A stretch of 64,000 bases of DNA from AC-32 sp963765785 (GTDB lineage Bacteria; Actinomycetota; Thermoleophilia; Gaiellales; Gaiellaceae), in assembly GCA_963765785.1 (NCBI GenBank), contig CAVXXW010000008.1, positions 124,001 to 188,000 on the forward strand, given 5' to 3'. Positions within the stretch are counted from its first letter, which is position 1. The number at the start of each line of letters is the position of its first letter. Below the pieces are notes generated by a model. The model saw nothing but the letters and a program-made list of their open reading frames with translations. It had not been told where the DNA came from and did no database searches. Both the position numbers and the translations under genes were made by a program. This document shows, one piece after another, positions 52,193 to 61,980 of the stretch.

Positions 52193-52834
52193 GTGCTGTT
52201 TGTCCTCGGTGGGTCGAGCGGCGCGGGTAAGTCCGCGATTCGTCGGTTCCTGTTAGGCGAGGGAGCCCCGCTTGTTACTGGGCTGCGATTGCGCAGTCAC
52301 GACTTCGATGAGGAGGGGGTTCCCCCCGACGCCGATAGCAGCTGGCGGCAGCGGACAGGCGCAACATGGGTTCAGCGCGCGCTGGAATACGAACGCCGTG
52401 GCGAAGACTTGCTCTTGTCGGCCAACTGGCCGCTGGGCGAGATCCTCGCGAGTCCAGGTGCTGATCTTCTGGACGGTGTCGCTGTCTGCTTGATCGATTG
52501 CGCCGACCTCGAGCGCGTTGAACGCCTCCGGGCGAGGGATCACCCGTCGTACACCGACGAGCGCATCTGGGACTTCGTCGTCTTCGCGGCGTGGCAGCGT
52601 CTCCATCACGCCAACCCGCAGTGGCTGCCGGAGGTGATTCTTGACCATTGGCCGGAGATGGTTTGGGAACGTTGGAGGTCGTGGTTGCGCGGAGATCCGC
52701 GATGGTCGGTTCCAGTCTTCGACACGTCGGGTGAGCCGGTCGAGGCCTCGGCGTCGAGGGTCGCGGCGTGGCTCCGCGAGCAGTCCGAAGCTCGCGAGCG
52801 CGGAGAACTCGTGTTGCGCCGCGGGCATTGGTAG
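52193..52834 (+). CDS. P-loop kinase-like ATP-binding protein
   Basis: About 213 aa. It opens with a P-loop, VLFVLGGSSGAGKSAIRRFL, followed by an acid-rich DFDEEGVPPDADSSWRQR and a WxD-type segment LIDCADLERVERLRARDHP. This looks like a small nucleoside- or sugar-kinase-like protein of unknown substrate. GTG 52193 is chosen; an upstream GTG at 52139 lies inside the repeat and would add 18 residues. Confidence 0.7.
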   Translation: MLFVLGGSSGAGKSAIRRFLLGEGAPLVTGLRLRSHDFDEEGVPPDADSSWRQRTGATWVQRALEYERRGEDLLLSANWPLGEILASPGADLLDGVAVCLIDCADLERVERLRARDHPSYTDERIWDFVVFAAWQRLHHANPQWLPEVILDHWPEMVWERWRSWLRGDPRWSVPVFDTSGEPVEASASRVAAWLREQSEARERGELVLRRGHW

Positions 52835-52900
52835 GCGGAGCGTCGGCTGGCCGAGCGAGCTGTCACTTGAGCGCGCGAAGCGCGGTAAGACGGCCTGTCT

Positions 52901-52994
52901 TGGGGACCCAGCTGCAACTAACGCCGCGCGTTTTGGGGACCAGTGAGAAAGATGCTGTTATGCAGGTAGAACGCGGTGCCGCGTAGCTGCAACT
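52901..52994. repeat. TGCAACTA repeat cluster (family C), second locus
   Basis: CAGCTGCAACTAACGCC at 52909-52925 matches CAGCTGCAACTAGCGCC at 13317-13333 in 16 of 17 bases. A shorter copy, GTAGCTGCAACTCCAGC, ends near 52994, and TTGGGGACC occurs twice within the stretch. It sits between the P-loop gene and pilC, at the edge of the accessory zone. Confidence 0.6.
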
Positions 52995-53015
52995 CCAGCA
53001 TCAACCACCCGCGCG

Positions 53016-54227
53016 CTACTTGACGAGCGAGAGCAGCTTGAACATCGGCAGGTACATGCTGATGATGATCACGCCGACCATCGCGCCGACGCCGATCATC
53101 ATCAGCGGCTCGATGATCGCGGTCAGCGAGGCGATGGCCGCGTCGACCTCGTCCTCGTAGAAGTCGGCGATCTTCCCGAGCATCTTCTCGAGCTCTCCCG
53201 TCTCCTCGCCGATCTTGACCATCTGGCTGACCATTGGCGGAAAGACAGGATTCTCGATCAGCGGCTGCGCGATCGGCACGCCCTGGTGCACCTTCTGCCG
53301 CACGTCGGCGAGCGCCTCCTCGACCACCCAGTTGCCGGCGGTCTGGCCGGTGATCTCAAGGGCCTTGATGATGTCCACGCCGGCAGCGACGAGCGTCGAC
53401 AGCGTCCGCGAGAAGCGCGCCATCGTCACCTTGAGGACGACGTCGCCGATCTTCATCGGGATCTTCAGCTTGATCCGGTCCCAGAGCTGGCGGCCCGTCT
53501 CGGTCCTCTTGAAGCGCCGGACGCCCCAGACGCTCAGGCCTATGGCCGGGAAGATGATGAACCAGTGGCTGCGCAGCTGGTTCGACGCGGCCACGACCCA
53601 CTGCGTCAGTGTCGGCAGCTGGCCGTTGAGCTGGGCGAAGATCTTCACGAAGACCGGCACGAGGAACATCAGCAGGCCGATCAGGACGAGGGTGGCGAAG
53701 ATCAGCACCATCGTCGGGTACATCATCGCGCCCTTCACGCGGCGCCTGATCTGCGTCTCCTTCTCGATCTGGAGCGCGACGCGGTCGAGCACCTGGTCGA
53801 GGATGCCGGCCGCTTCGCCGGCCTCGACCATCGCGATGTACAGGCGGCTGAAGATCTTCCGGTGGCGGGCCATCGCCTGCGAGAGCAGGAGGCCGCCCTC
53901 GACGTCCGCGCGCAGCTCCTTGATCACGAGCGCGAAGTACGGGTCGTCGGTCTGCTCCTCGAGGATCACGAGCGCGCTGACGACGTTCAGGCCGGCCTCG
54001 ATCATCGTCGCGAACTGGCGCGAGAAGATCTGCAGCGTCTTCGGCTTGATCTTCTTGAAGACGGTGCGGACGCCCTCCTCGCCGCTCGCGGGGAGCTCCT
54101 CCATGAACTCGGCGAGTAGGCCGCGGACCCGGAGCTGCTCGCGCGCCGCGTCGAGATCGGGCGCGTGCACCTCTCCGATCAGCTGCAAGCCTTCAGCGTT
54201 GATCGCGCTGTAGCTGTACGCCGCCAT
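53016..54227 (-). CDS. pilC: Type IV pilus / type II secretion inner-membrane platform protein PilC
   Basis: 403 aa with the two tandem T2SSF domains: an N-terminal one ending with the first helix (MYPTMVLIFATLVLIGLLMF), and a second (ARFSRTLSTLVAAGVDIIKA) ending with a last helix pair (ASLTAIIEPLMMIGVGAMVG). PilC anchors the pilus assembly ATPases in the membrane. Codons match the neighbours. No pilB, pilT or pilD is in the window; they are likely encoded elsewhere. Divergent from a prepilin gene. Confidence 0.93.
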   Translation of the reverse strand: MAAYSYSAINAEGLQLIGEVHAPDLDAAREQLRVRGLLAEFMEELPASGEEGVRTVFKKIKPKTLQIFSRQFATMIEAGLNVVSALVILEEQTDDPYFALVIKELRADVEGGLLLSQAMARHRKIFSRLYIAMVEAGEAAGILDQVLDRVALQIEKETQIRRRVKGAMMYPTMVLIFATLVLIGLLMFLVPVFVKIFAQLNGQLPTLTQWVVAASNQLRSHWFIIFPAIGLSVWGVRRFKRTETGRQLWDRIKLKIPMKIGDVVLKVTMARFSRTLSTLVAAGVDIIKALEITGQTAGNWVVEEALADVRQKVHQGVPIAQPLIENPVFPPMVSQMVKIGEETGELEKMLGKIADFYEDEVDAAIASLTAIIEPLMMIGVGAMVGVIIISMYLPMFKLLSLVK

Positions 54228-54295
54228 ACGAAGTGCGTATCGGCAGAGGGATACAGCCGCTTGAGAGACGCGAACGGCCTGCCGATAGACGTCAC

Positions 54296-54823
54296 GTGCG
54301 CATGCGGCTCCGCTCAGAGGCGGGCTTCGGCCTGATCGAGCTCCTGATGGCGATGGTGATCCTGAACGTCGGGATCCTCGCGATCGTGGCCGCCTTCAGC
54401 TCGAGCCAGTTCGCCCTCAACCGGGCGAGCAAGATCTCGACCGCGTCCTCGCTCGCCGACACGCAGATGGAGCTCTACCGCGCGCTCACCTACAACGCGA
54501 TCGCGCTCGACACCACGTCGCTCGGCTCGGTGGACAACACGTACAAGTGCGACGTCGCGCTCGGCGCCTCGTGCCCGAACTCGACCTCGGGCGAGATCGC
54601 GACCACCTGCAGCGGCTCGCCCCTCCCGAACCAGTGCATCCCGAGCCAGAGCGTGACCGGCGCCGACCGCAAGAACTACCGCGTCGACACGTACATCACG
54701 ACGACAACGCCGACGAACGGCCGGTCGGAGAAGCTCGTGACAGTGGTCGTGCGCGACGCGAACAACCTTTCCGGCCGTCCGCTGGCGCGGGTTGGTTCCA
54801 CGTTCGACCAGTCAACCGGCTAG
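54296..54823 (+). CDS. Type IV prepilin-like protein
   Basis: About 175 aa. A short basic leader (MRLRSEAG) precedes the prepilin peptidase site G-FGLIELLMAMVILNVGIL, with Glu5 after the cleavage point and a long hydrophobic helix, then a globular domain containing three or four Cys (KCDVALGASCPN, CSGSPLPNQC) that probably form disulfides. This is a minor pilin or pseudopilin (PilV/GspI-like). GTG 54296 and ATG 54302 are both possible starts. It is divergent from pilC by 68 bp. Confidence 0.88.
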   Translation: MRMRLRSEAGFGLIELLMAMVILNVGILAIVAAFSSSQFALNRASKISTASSLADTQMELYRALTYNAIALDTTSLGSVDNTYKCDVALGASCPNSTSGEIATTCSGSPLPNQCIPSQSVTGADRKNYRVDTYITTTTPTNGRSEKLVTVVVRDANNLSGRPLARVGSTFDQSTG

Positions 54824-54824
54824 G

Positions 54825-54846
54825 CCTACGCCCTGCGGCGTATAGG
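54825..54846 (+). terminator. Hairpin after the prepilin gene
   Basis: CCTACGCC-CTGC-GGCGTATAGG, an 8-bp stem with a small bulge, 1 bp after the prepilin stop. Confidence 0.55.
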
Positions 54847-54904
54847 AAAAGACACGCCGTAGAGTCAATAGGCGGCGCCTGGGCACGCTGTTAGCGTCGT
54901 CGCC

Positions 54905-55171
54905 ATGGTCACAGTCCTGCACGAGGGGCCGCCCGTCATCACCGATCGGCAGCTTCAGGTGATCGAGCTGATCGCCGCCGGATGCTCGAACGACGAGGTT
55001 GCACAGCGTCTCGGCATCTCGCCGAGAACCGCGAAAGCACACTCGGACGTGCTCCGGCAGAAGCTCGGTTGCGCGCGACGTCGGCAGATTCCGAGCGCGT
55101 ATCGAGCCATCACCGGGCGCGACCCCCTCCCACAAGGCCTCGGAGCGGGACAACCCTCTCCGGGGGACTGA
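54905..55171 (+). CDS. Stand-alone LuxR-type HTH regulator
   Basis: 88 aa consisting almost wholly of a LuxR/GerE DNA-binding domain: VITDRQLQVIELIAAGCSND, EVAQRLGISPRTAKAHSDVL and RQKLGCARRRQIPSAYR. No receiver or sensor domain is present, so it may act with another protein or as a GerE-like regulator. Ends 115 bp before the LAL regulator, with a hairpin between. Confidence 0.85.
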   Translation: MVTVLHEGPPVITDRQLQVIELIAAGCSNDEVAQRLGISPRTAKAHSDVLRQKLGCARRRQIPSAYRAITGRDPLPQGLGAGQPSPGD

Positions 55172-55178
55172 CGGCACC

Positions 55179-55210
55179 CGCGCCTGCGGCCCGGAAGGGT
55201 CGCAGGCGCG
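55179..55210 (+). terminator. Hairpin after the lone LuxR gene
   Basis: 10-bp perfect arms CGCGCCTGCG and CGCAGGCGCG with a 12-base loop, followed by GAGTCCTTTC. It separates the small LuxR gene from the LAL regulator gene. Confidence 0.7.
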
Positions 55211-55286
55211 GAGTCCTTTCGGACACCTTGGCCCCTGGCAATGCGGGGCGTAGGGTTAGGGGCGCGGGATGGGGGGCCCGCGGTGC

Positions 55287-57809
55287 ATGACGGAACTGCA
55301 AGAGCAGGCAATCTCAGTAGCGAACCGCCACATCATCGAGCGGCCGCGTTTGACGCGCCTGCTGGACGAAACGACGGCCCGCGTGATCATGCTCGTCGCT
55401 CCCGCCGGGTACGGGAAGACGACACTCGCACTGCAGTGGATGCGAGAACGGAGGCACGCATGGGTTCACGGCACGGCTGCCTATTCAGACGTTGCTGCAC
55501 TCGCAGCTGGGATCTCGACGAGCCTCGCATCAATCTTGGGTGAGAGACGCGGCATCACAAATTGGTTGAAGGTCACATCGAACCCAGCCGACTCGCTCGA
55601 GGCGATGGCCGCCCTCCAACGCGAAGACCTGGCTGGGTGGCCGCCTGACGCTTGGCTTGTCATCGACGAATACGAGTGGCTCGCGGAATCACCGTTGTGC
55701 GAGGAGTACTTGCGACTCCTAGTCGACGAACCAGGGATGCGCTTGTTGATCACGAGCCGGCGCAAACCCACCTGGGCTACTGCCCGGCATCGCGTTTACG
55801 GCGACTATTCCCTCATAGATCGGCGCCTTCTGAAGATGAGCAATGGGGAGGCGCTTCACGTTCTAGGCCAGGGCCATGTTGTCGCGTCGCGCGAGATCGT
55901 CCGCGCCGCTGCAGGATGGCCGGCAGTATTAGGTTTGGCGGCTACCCAAGCGACGGCGGACATCTCAGGTGTCGTGCCCGAGATGCTGTACGAGTATCTC
56001 GCAGAGGAGCTCTTTTTCAGGAGTTCGCAGGAACTGCGCGCGGTGCTGCCGTTGCTTGCACTCGCGCCTGACGTTCGCTCGGAGGTTGCACAGGTCGTTG
56101 CCGGAAACGCTTCAACGCACCTTCTGGCGGAGGCGACCGCTGCTGGGTATTTCACGGACGCTCTTGATCACGCCTCGTTCCATCCGCTTCTGAAGGACTT
56201 CCTACTTGGCAAAGTCAAAGCAGATTGGCCCGGCACTAGCCGCGCGGTGAGGGACCTCGTGAGCTTCTACGTCTCGGAGGAAGCGTGGGACAGCGCCTTT
56301 CACGTGTTGCAGAACTGCACTGAAAGAGAGTCGCTCACGCAGCTGATCGAGAGAGGAAGAGAGCCTCTACTCCGGGCCGGAAGAACAGCGACTCTCGCCG
56401 AGTGGGTCTCCGCGGCCGAGCGCGAACGGATCAAGTCGCCACAAATCGAGCTCCTCAAGGCGGAACTCGCTGCCCGCGAAGGTCGCGCCCTCCACGCGGA
56501 GCGAATGGCGCTCTACGTCGCGAATCTGGACGGACATGCACTTCGTTTCGAGTCACTGTGCCTAGGAGGAAGAGCGGCGCATCTAAGTAACCGTGAGGCA
56601 GCCGCGCTAAAGCATTTTCGCGAAGCAGAAGCACTCGCCACTTCCGATCAAGCGCGACAAGAGGCACGGTGGGGCGCGCTTGTATGCGCAAGCGCCCTTC
56701 AGGACAGGGACGAGCTGTCGCGGAGCCTCGACGAGTTTCTTGAGTACGTCCCTCGATCTCCTGATGACGTGATCCGCGCAGCGAATGCCCGTCTCTACGC
56801 GTCCGCAGTTCTCGGCGGCCTGGATTCGGTACTCGAGGAAGGACTCGGGGTCATCGACCTCGCTCATGAGTGCGATCCACTCGTGTCGACGAGCTTTCTC
56901 AACGCGTTGAGCCGGCTTCTCAGCCTGGCCGGCAGATATGAAGAGGCGCTCGAAGCCGCCGATCGCGCTCTCGCGTACGCCAGCAGCGCCGGGCTGAGTT
57001 TTGTTCGACCGCACGGGTTGCTCGCCCGCGCCGTCGCACTCCTAGGCATCGGTGCGTACGGTGGTACAGGTGACGCCCTGTCAGAGGCGGAGGCGCTGGC
57101 GACTGGAATTCGCGATCGCCACAACATCATCGATGTGAAGGTAGTACGTGCGAAGCTGGCGCTCTGCAGAGGGGATATCGACGAGGCTCTCGAGATGACC
57201 GGAGAGGTTCCCCGAGGCGTCACGAGCGGCCTTGCCGCCGAACTCGACGCGACTCGAGCCTTGACGTTTGCCTGCGCCGGACAGATCGTGCATGCGGCCG
57301 AAATCACCCAGACGCTCCCGAGCCTAACGTTCCTCCCCGATGCGGCCGCCTTGGTCTTTGCGACAGACGCGGTGATCGCGGCTCACGCTGGCGATGAAGC
57401 TTCGCTGCTTCGTCACCTCAACCAGATCAGCGAGCTTGGAGCCATCGACGCATTAGTGATCGCACAGCGAGCGTCAGCAAAGTTAGTCGCGGCATTGACT
57501 GGCGCAAGCGTCCGACCCGAGCTCGCGACGCTTCTCAAGACACGCGCTAATCCGGCCGTGAGGTTCCGCGGCCCGCTCGACGCGCTGACGCCTCGCCAGG
57601 CGGACGTGCTCTCGCTACTCCGCCTGGGGCTTACAAACAAAGAGATAGCGGCGCGACTGGTTATCGAAGAGGGAACAGCAAAGGTACACGTAAGGCAGAT
57701 CCTCAAGAAGCTGGGAGTCCGCTCGCGGACGGAGGCTGCGATCGTCGCTACGAGACTTGCGCGCGAAGACTCTGAAAACGGAGATCTTGACCTGACGCCG
57801 GATAAGTAG
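55287..57809 (+). CDS. Large ATPase-LuxR (MalT-like) regulator
   Basis: About 840 aa. P-loop VAPAGYGKTTLALQWMRE near residue 40, a Walker B WLVIDEYEWLAE about 90 residues later, a long alpha-helical middle, and a C-terminal LuxR HTH (LTPRQADVLSLLRLGLTNKE, ARLVIEEGTAKVHVRQILKK). Closer to MalT than the LAL at 31166. ATG 55287 is chosen; ATG 55269 would add six residues. Its end overlaps the convergent HD-GYP gene by 62 bp. The ligand is unknown. Confidence 0.92.
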   Translation: MTELQEQAISVANRHIIERPRLTRLLDETTARVIMLVAPAGYGKTTLALQWMRERRHAWVHGTAAYSDVAALAAGISTSLASILGERRGITNWLKVTSNPADSLEAMAALQREDLAGWPPDAWLVIDEYEWLAESPLCEEYLRLLVDEPGMRLLITSRRKPTWATARHRVYGDYSLIDRRLLKMSNGEALHVLGQGHVVASREIVRAAAGWPAVLGLAATQATADISGVVPEMLYEYLAEELFFRSSQELRAVLPLLALAPDVRSEVAQVVAGNASTHLLAEATAAGYFTDALDHASFHPLLKDFLLGKVKADWPGTSRAVRDLVSFYVSEEAWDSAFHVLQNCTERESLTQLIERGREPLLRAGRTATLAEWVSAAERERIKSPQIELLKAELAAREGRALHAERMALYVANLDGHALRFESLCLGGRAAHLSNREAAALKHFREAEALATSDQARQEARWGALVCASALQDRDELSRSLDEFLEYVPRSPDDVIRAANARLYASAVLGGLDSVLEEGLGVIDLAHECDPLVSTSFLNALSRLLSLAGRYEEALEAADRALAYASSAGLSFVRPHGLLARAVALLGIGAYGGTGDALSEAEALATGIRDRHNIIDVKVVRAKLALCRGDIDEALEMTGEVPRGVTSGLAAELDATRALTFACAGQIVHAAEITQTLPSLTFLPDAAALVFATDAVIAAHAGDEASLLRHLNQISELGAIDALVIAQRASAKLVAALTGASVRPELATLLKTRANPAVRFRGPLDALTPRQADVLSLLRLGLTNKEIAARLVIEEGTAKVHVRQILKKLGVRSRTEAAIVATRLAREDSENGDLDLTPDK

Positions 57810-59145
57810 CGATTTCTCTCTCGGCGAGAGTTTCGAAGACGAACTCTGGTCCGACGCCGACTCTGTATTGCTCGCTGGCCTGAGCCAAAATCGCCTCGAA
57901 GGCGGCGACGACAGTCGTATCGAACTGGCTTCCGACCGCTTGAGCCATTCTCAGCCGTGCGACTTGCGGCGGCATTGCGTCCCGGTACGGCCTGTCTGAC
58001 GTCATCGCGTCATATGCATCAGCAACGGAGATGATTCGGGAGATGAGAGGGATCGCATCGTGCTGAAGGCCGTCTGGGTATCCGTGTCCGTCGACGCGCT
58101 CGTGGTGATGCCGGACGACCTGCGCGATCTGCTCGTAGTCCGCAACGTTCTTGAGTATCCGCTCGCCGATGACCGGGTGGTGCTCCATCTGGCGCCGCTC
58201 TTCGAGCGACAACGGACCAGGCTTCTCGAGCAAGCCGGGCGGTAGCCCCACCTTGCCGACGTCGTGTACGAGTCCGCAGATATGCGCCAAGCGCTGGTCT
58301 TCCTCGCAGAGACCAAGTCGAGCCGCGATGTCGCGGGCGTACGTGGCTACCGACGCCGAGTGTCCCGCTGTGTAGCGATCTCGCGCGTCGAGCGTCGTAA
58401 CGAGCGCGGCCGCGAACGAGAGGTTTGCCGCCTCAAGTCGCGCATTGGCCGTCACAAGCTCCTCTGAGACCTCACGTTGCTTCTGGTAGAGGTGCACGAC
58501 GCGCTGGAACGCAACCGTGGGGCCGAGGAACATTGCCGCTGTCCAGAAGGAATAGCGCTCGGACCCATAGACCATCAGCGCGACCAAAGGGATGTAGAGC
58601 GGCAGCGAAAGCAGAGCGAACGGCCCGACCGATTTGACGAAGACGCTCACTGGGGCAGATCTCCGGACCAGGAGAGTCGACACGTTGAACGCGCCGTCGA
58701 AGACCACGTTTGCGACGCTTGCAACGATGGTGGCGACGGTTACTCCCACGAAGGTCGCATGGGTCGGCATCATCTCGGCGGCGGCCAAGCCCGTCAGCGC
58801 ACCCGTTAGACCGCGAGCGGGCATATAGATTGCCCACCGGAGGTACGGCCTTCGAAAATCGAGCGCATTGGCCATCAGCCCGACCGTAAGCGCGCCAAGC
58901 GGCCCGTAAGCGACCGCCGAGAACACGAAGGGCAGAAATGCGACGGACGTTTCGACGTTCCGCGCGACCCGAACACTCTGCCGTTCGGCGGCCGCTGTCA
59001 CGAGCGCCAGCGCCGCGAAAGCCCAAACCGACGGTAGTTCGTACCCCTGCTCAAGCAGTGCGCCGGCCATTGCTACGCAGGCGATTGTCAGCGCCGCGAT
59101 CCACACGAGAGTCACACGCTCGCGAAGGATGAAGGCGCGGGCCAT
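57748..59145 (-). CDS. HD-GYP domain phosphodiesterase with N-terminal membrane domain
   Basis: 465 aa. The N-terminal ~230 residues have six or seven membrane helices. The C-terminal HD-GYP domain shows HICGLVHDVGKVGLPPGLLE (the HD pair), EHHPVIGERIL, HHERVDGHGYPDGL (the GYP motif) and a closing ISVADAYDAMTSDRPYR. These enzymes hydrolyse cyclic di-GMP. No diguanylate cyclase is next to it. ATG 59145 is preferred because the residues ahead of it in a longer frame look non-coding and lie over the adjacent promoter. Its 3' end overlaps the LAL gene. Confidence 0.9.
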   Translation of the reverse strand: MARAFILRERVTLVWIAALTIACVAMAGALLEQGYELPSVWAFAALALVTAAAERQSVRVARNVETSVAFLPFVFSAVAYGPLGALTVGLMANALDFRRPYLRWAIYMPARGLTGALTGLAAAEMMPTHATFVGVTVATIVASVANVVFDGAFNVSTLLVRRSAPVSVFVKSVGPFALLSLPLYIPLVALMVYGSERYSFWTAAMFLGPTVAFQRVVHLYQKQREVSEELVTANARLEAANLSFAAALVTTLDARDRYTAGHSASVATYARDIAARLGLCEEDQRLAHICGLVHDVGKVGLPPGLLEKPGPLSLEERRQMEHHPVIGERILKNVADYEQIAQVVRHHHERVDGHGYPDGLQHDAIPLISRIISVADAYDAMTSDRPYRDAMPPQVARLRMAQAVGSQFDTTVVAAFEAILAQASEQYRVGVGPEFVFETLAEREIATYPASGQDLRFQSLRAQVS

Positions 59146-59176
59146 GTTCCACTGGCCGGGCCTTCCTACGCCGGAG

Positions 59177-59203
59177 TTGAACCTCCCCCAAAAGGGGTAT
59201 ACA
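59177..59203 (+). promoter_or_regulatory. Promoter for a 28-aa peptide gene
   Basis: TTGAAC at 59177-59182 and TATACA at 59198-59203 with a 15-bp spacer, shorter than ideal. CCCC-AAAA-GGGG lies inside the spacer. Confidence 0.45.
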
Positions 59204-59245
59204 CTCGCCCCGTCGTCAGTCTCCCCCCGAAGGAGGTTTCCCGGC

Positions 59246-59332
59246 ATGACGGGATTCCGCATTCGCGTTACCGGCCTCGTCGGCACTCTGGTTGCCCTCG
59301 CCGCGGTCGTGGGAAATTCGAAGTCCTTCTAG
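59246..59332 (+). CDS. Small membrane peptide (28 aa)
   Basis: MTGFRIRVTGLVGTLVALAA and then VVGNSKSF. AGGAGG lies nine bases upstream. One short hydrophobic segment with a positive N-terminus: either a tiny membrane peptide or the leader of a regulated transcript. Two inverted repeats follow. No family recognised. Confidence 0.5.
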   Translation: MTGFRIRVTGLVGTLVALAAVVGNSKSF

Positions 59333-59384
59333 CGCGCCACAGCTTCCGTTTTCCCCAGACTGTCCACATCACCCTGTTGAGTGA

Positions 59385-59429
59385 TTTCCACAGGGGTGTG
59401 GAAACCCACACCGAACCGGCATGGTTCGG
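59385..59429. terminator. Two adjacent hairpins between convergent small genes
   Basis: TTTCCACA-GGGG-TGTGGAAA (59385-59404) and CCGAACC-GGCAT-GGTTCGG (59411-59429), both perfect. They lie between the 28-aa peptide gene (+) and the small LuxR gene (-), so they could terminate both. Confidence 0.65.
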
Positions 59430-59447
59430 GCTTATCGGTTGTAAATC

Positions 59448-59774
59448 TTAGGCGATCAGACCGCGCCTAAAACCGACCGCGACTGCATGCGCCCGGGAGC
59501 GGGCCTGCAGCTTGGCGAGCAGGTGGCGGACGTGCGACTTCACCGTCTCTTCCGAGAGGAAGAGGCGGACGCCGATCTCGCGGTTCACGAGGCCGTCGGA
59601 GATCAGCTGGAGCACCTCGATCTCACGCGCCGTCGGCTCCTGCTCGAGCTCCTGCAGGGGGCCGGCGAACGGGATCACCTCGGCGCCGCCGCCGCGCCGC
59701 TTCGCGACAGCGTCGAAGCGCCGCGAATGGTCGACGTAGCGGGACAGGATCTCCTTGCGCTCGGCAGCGTCCAC
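59448..59774 (-). CDS. Stand-alone LuxR-type HTH regulator
   Basis: 108 aa. About 45 N-terminal residues of unclear type (ILSRYVDHSRRFDAVAKRRG) then a LuxR HTH (PTAREIEVLQLISDGLVNRE and RLFLSEETVKSHVRHLLAKL). Similar in style to the one at 54905. It lies upstream of the peptide transporter operon on the same strand, downstream in transcription order, and is not obviously linked to it. Confidence 0.83.
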   Translation of the reverse strand: MDAAERKEILSRYVDHSRRFDAVAKRRGGGAEVIPFAGPLQELEQEPTAREIEVLQLISDGLVNREIGVRLFLSEETVKSHVRHLLAKLQARSRAHAVAVGFRRGLIA

Positions 59775-59839
59775 GGTAGGTGGCGTATCGGCCTCGAAAC
59801 CGGCCGTCTTTAGCCTCGAGTCCTACCCTGTTCGAGGGA

Positions 59840-60954
<1,115 letters not shown>

Positions 60955-60958
<4 letters not shown>

Positions 60959-61980
60959 GCGACTTTCGCCTCGCCCGCGATCGTGGACTCGCGCAGCACG
61001 CGCTTGTCCTCGACCGAGAGCCAGCACCGGTCGAGGTGGCCGGCTGCCTCGACGCGGTTCTTCAGCTCGGGCTCCTCGGAGCACTTCTCGAACGCGTGCG
61101 GGCAGCGCGGCCGGAACTTGCAGCCCTCGGGCAGGTTGATCAACGACGGCGGTGTGCCCTCGATCGAGTGCAGCTTCTCGGGCTTCGGCCGGTCGAGGCG
61201 CGGGATCGAGCCGAGCAGGCCCCAGGTGTACGGGTGCTGCGGGTCGTAGAAGAGCTGGCGCTTGCCCCCGCGCTCCACGATGCGGCCCGCGTACATGACG
61301 AGGATGTCGTCGGCGACCTCGGCGACGACGCCCAGGTCGTGCGTGATCAGGATCACGGCCGAGTCGAAGTCGGCGCGCAGCCGGTCGAGCAACTCGAGGA
61401 TCTGCGCCTGGATCGTCACGTCGAGCGCAGTCGTCGGCTCGTCGGCGATCAGGATGTCCGGGTTGCAGGAGAGCGCCATCGCGATCATCGCGCGCTGGCG
61501 CATACCCCCGGAGAACTGGTGCGGGTAGTCGTCGACGCGGACCTGCGGGTTCGGGATGCCGACCTGCCGCAGCAGCTCGACCGAGCGCCGCTTCGCGTCG
61601 GCCTTCGACGCCTGTTCGTGCGTCGTGATCGCCTCGACGATCTGGTCGCCGACCGTGTAGACCGGGTTCATCGACGTCATCGGGTCCTGGAAGATCATCG
61701 CGATCTCGTTGCCGCGCACCTCGCGGAGGCGCGACTCCGGCAGCTTGAGCAGGTCCTGGTCGCGGTAGAGCACCTCGCCCTCGAAGCGTGTGTTCTTGTC
61801 GCGGGTGAGGCCGAGCAGGGTCATCGCCGTAACGCTCTTGCCCGAGCCGGACTCGCCGACGATGCCGAGCACTTTCCCGCGCTGGAGCTCGAAGTCGACG
61901 CCGTCGACCGCGTGCACCACCCCGTCCTCGGTCGCGAAGCGGACCTTGAGGCCGTTTACCTGGAGGAGGGTCTCGGCCAT
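60955..61980 (-). CDS. Oligopeptide ABC transporter ATPase OppD/DppD-like
   Basis: 341 aa. Walker A IVGESGSGKSVTAM, Q-loop MIFQDPMTSM, signature FSGGMRQRAMIAMAL, Walker B ILIADEPTTALDV, H-loop LITHDLGVV, and the C-terminal CKFRPRCPHAFEKC cluster. With OppF it powers uptake of peptides or similar solutes. The ATG overlaps the OppB stop (TAATG). Confidence 0.92.

Noticed and set aside
59361..59404. DnaA-box-like TGTCCACA, TTTCCACA and TGTGGAAA close together, as at a replication origin
   Set aside because: No full TTATCCACA box and no dnaA, dnaN or AT-rich unwinding region nearby; the two outer ones form a perfect hairpin between convergent genes, so a terminator explains them better.
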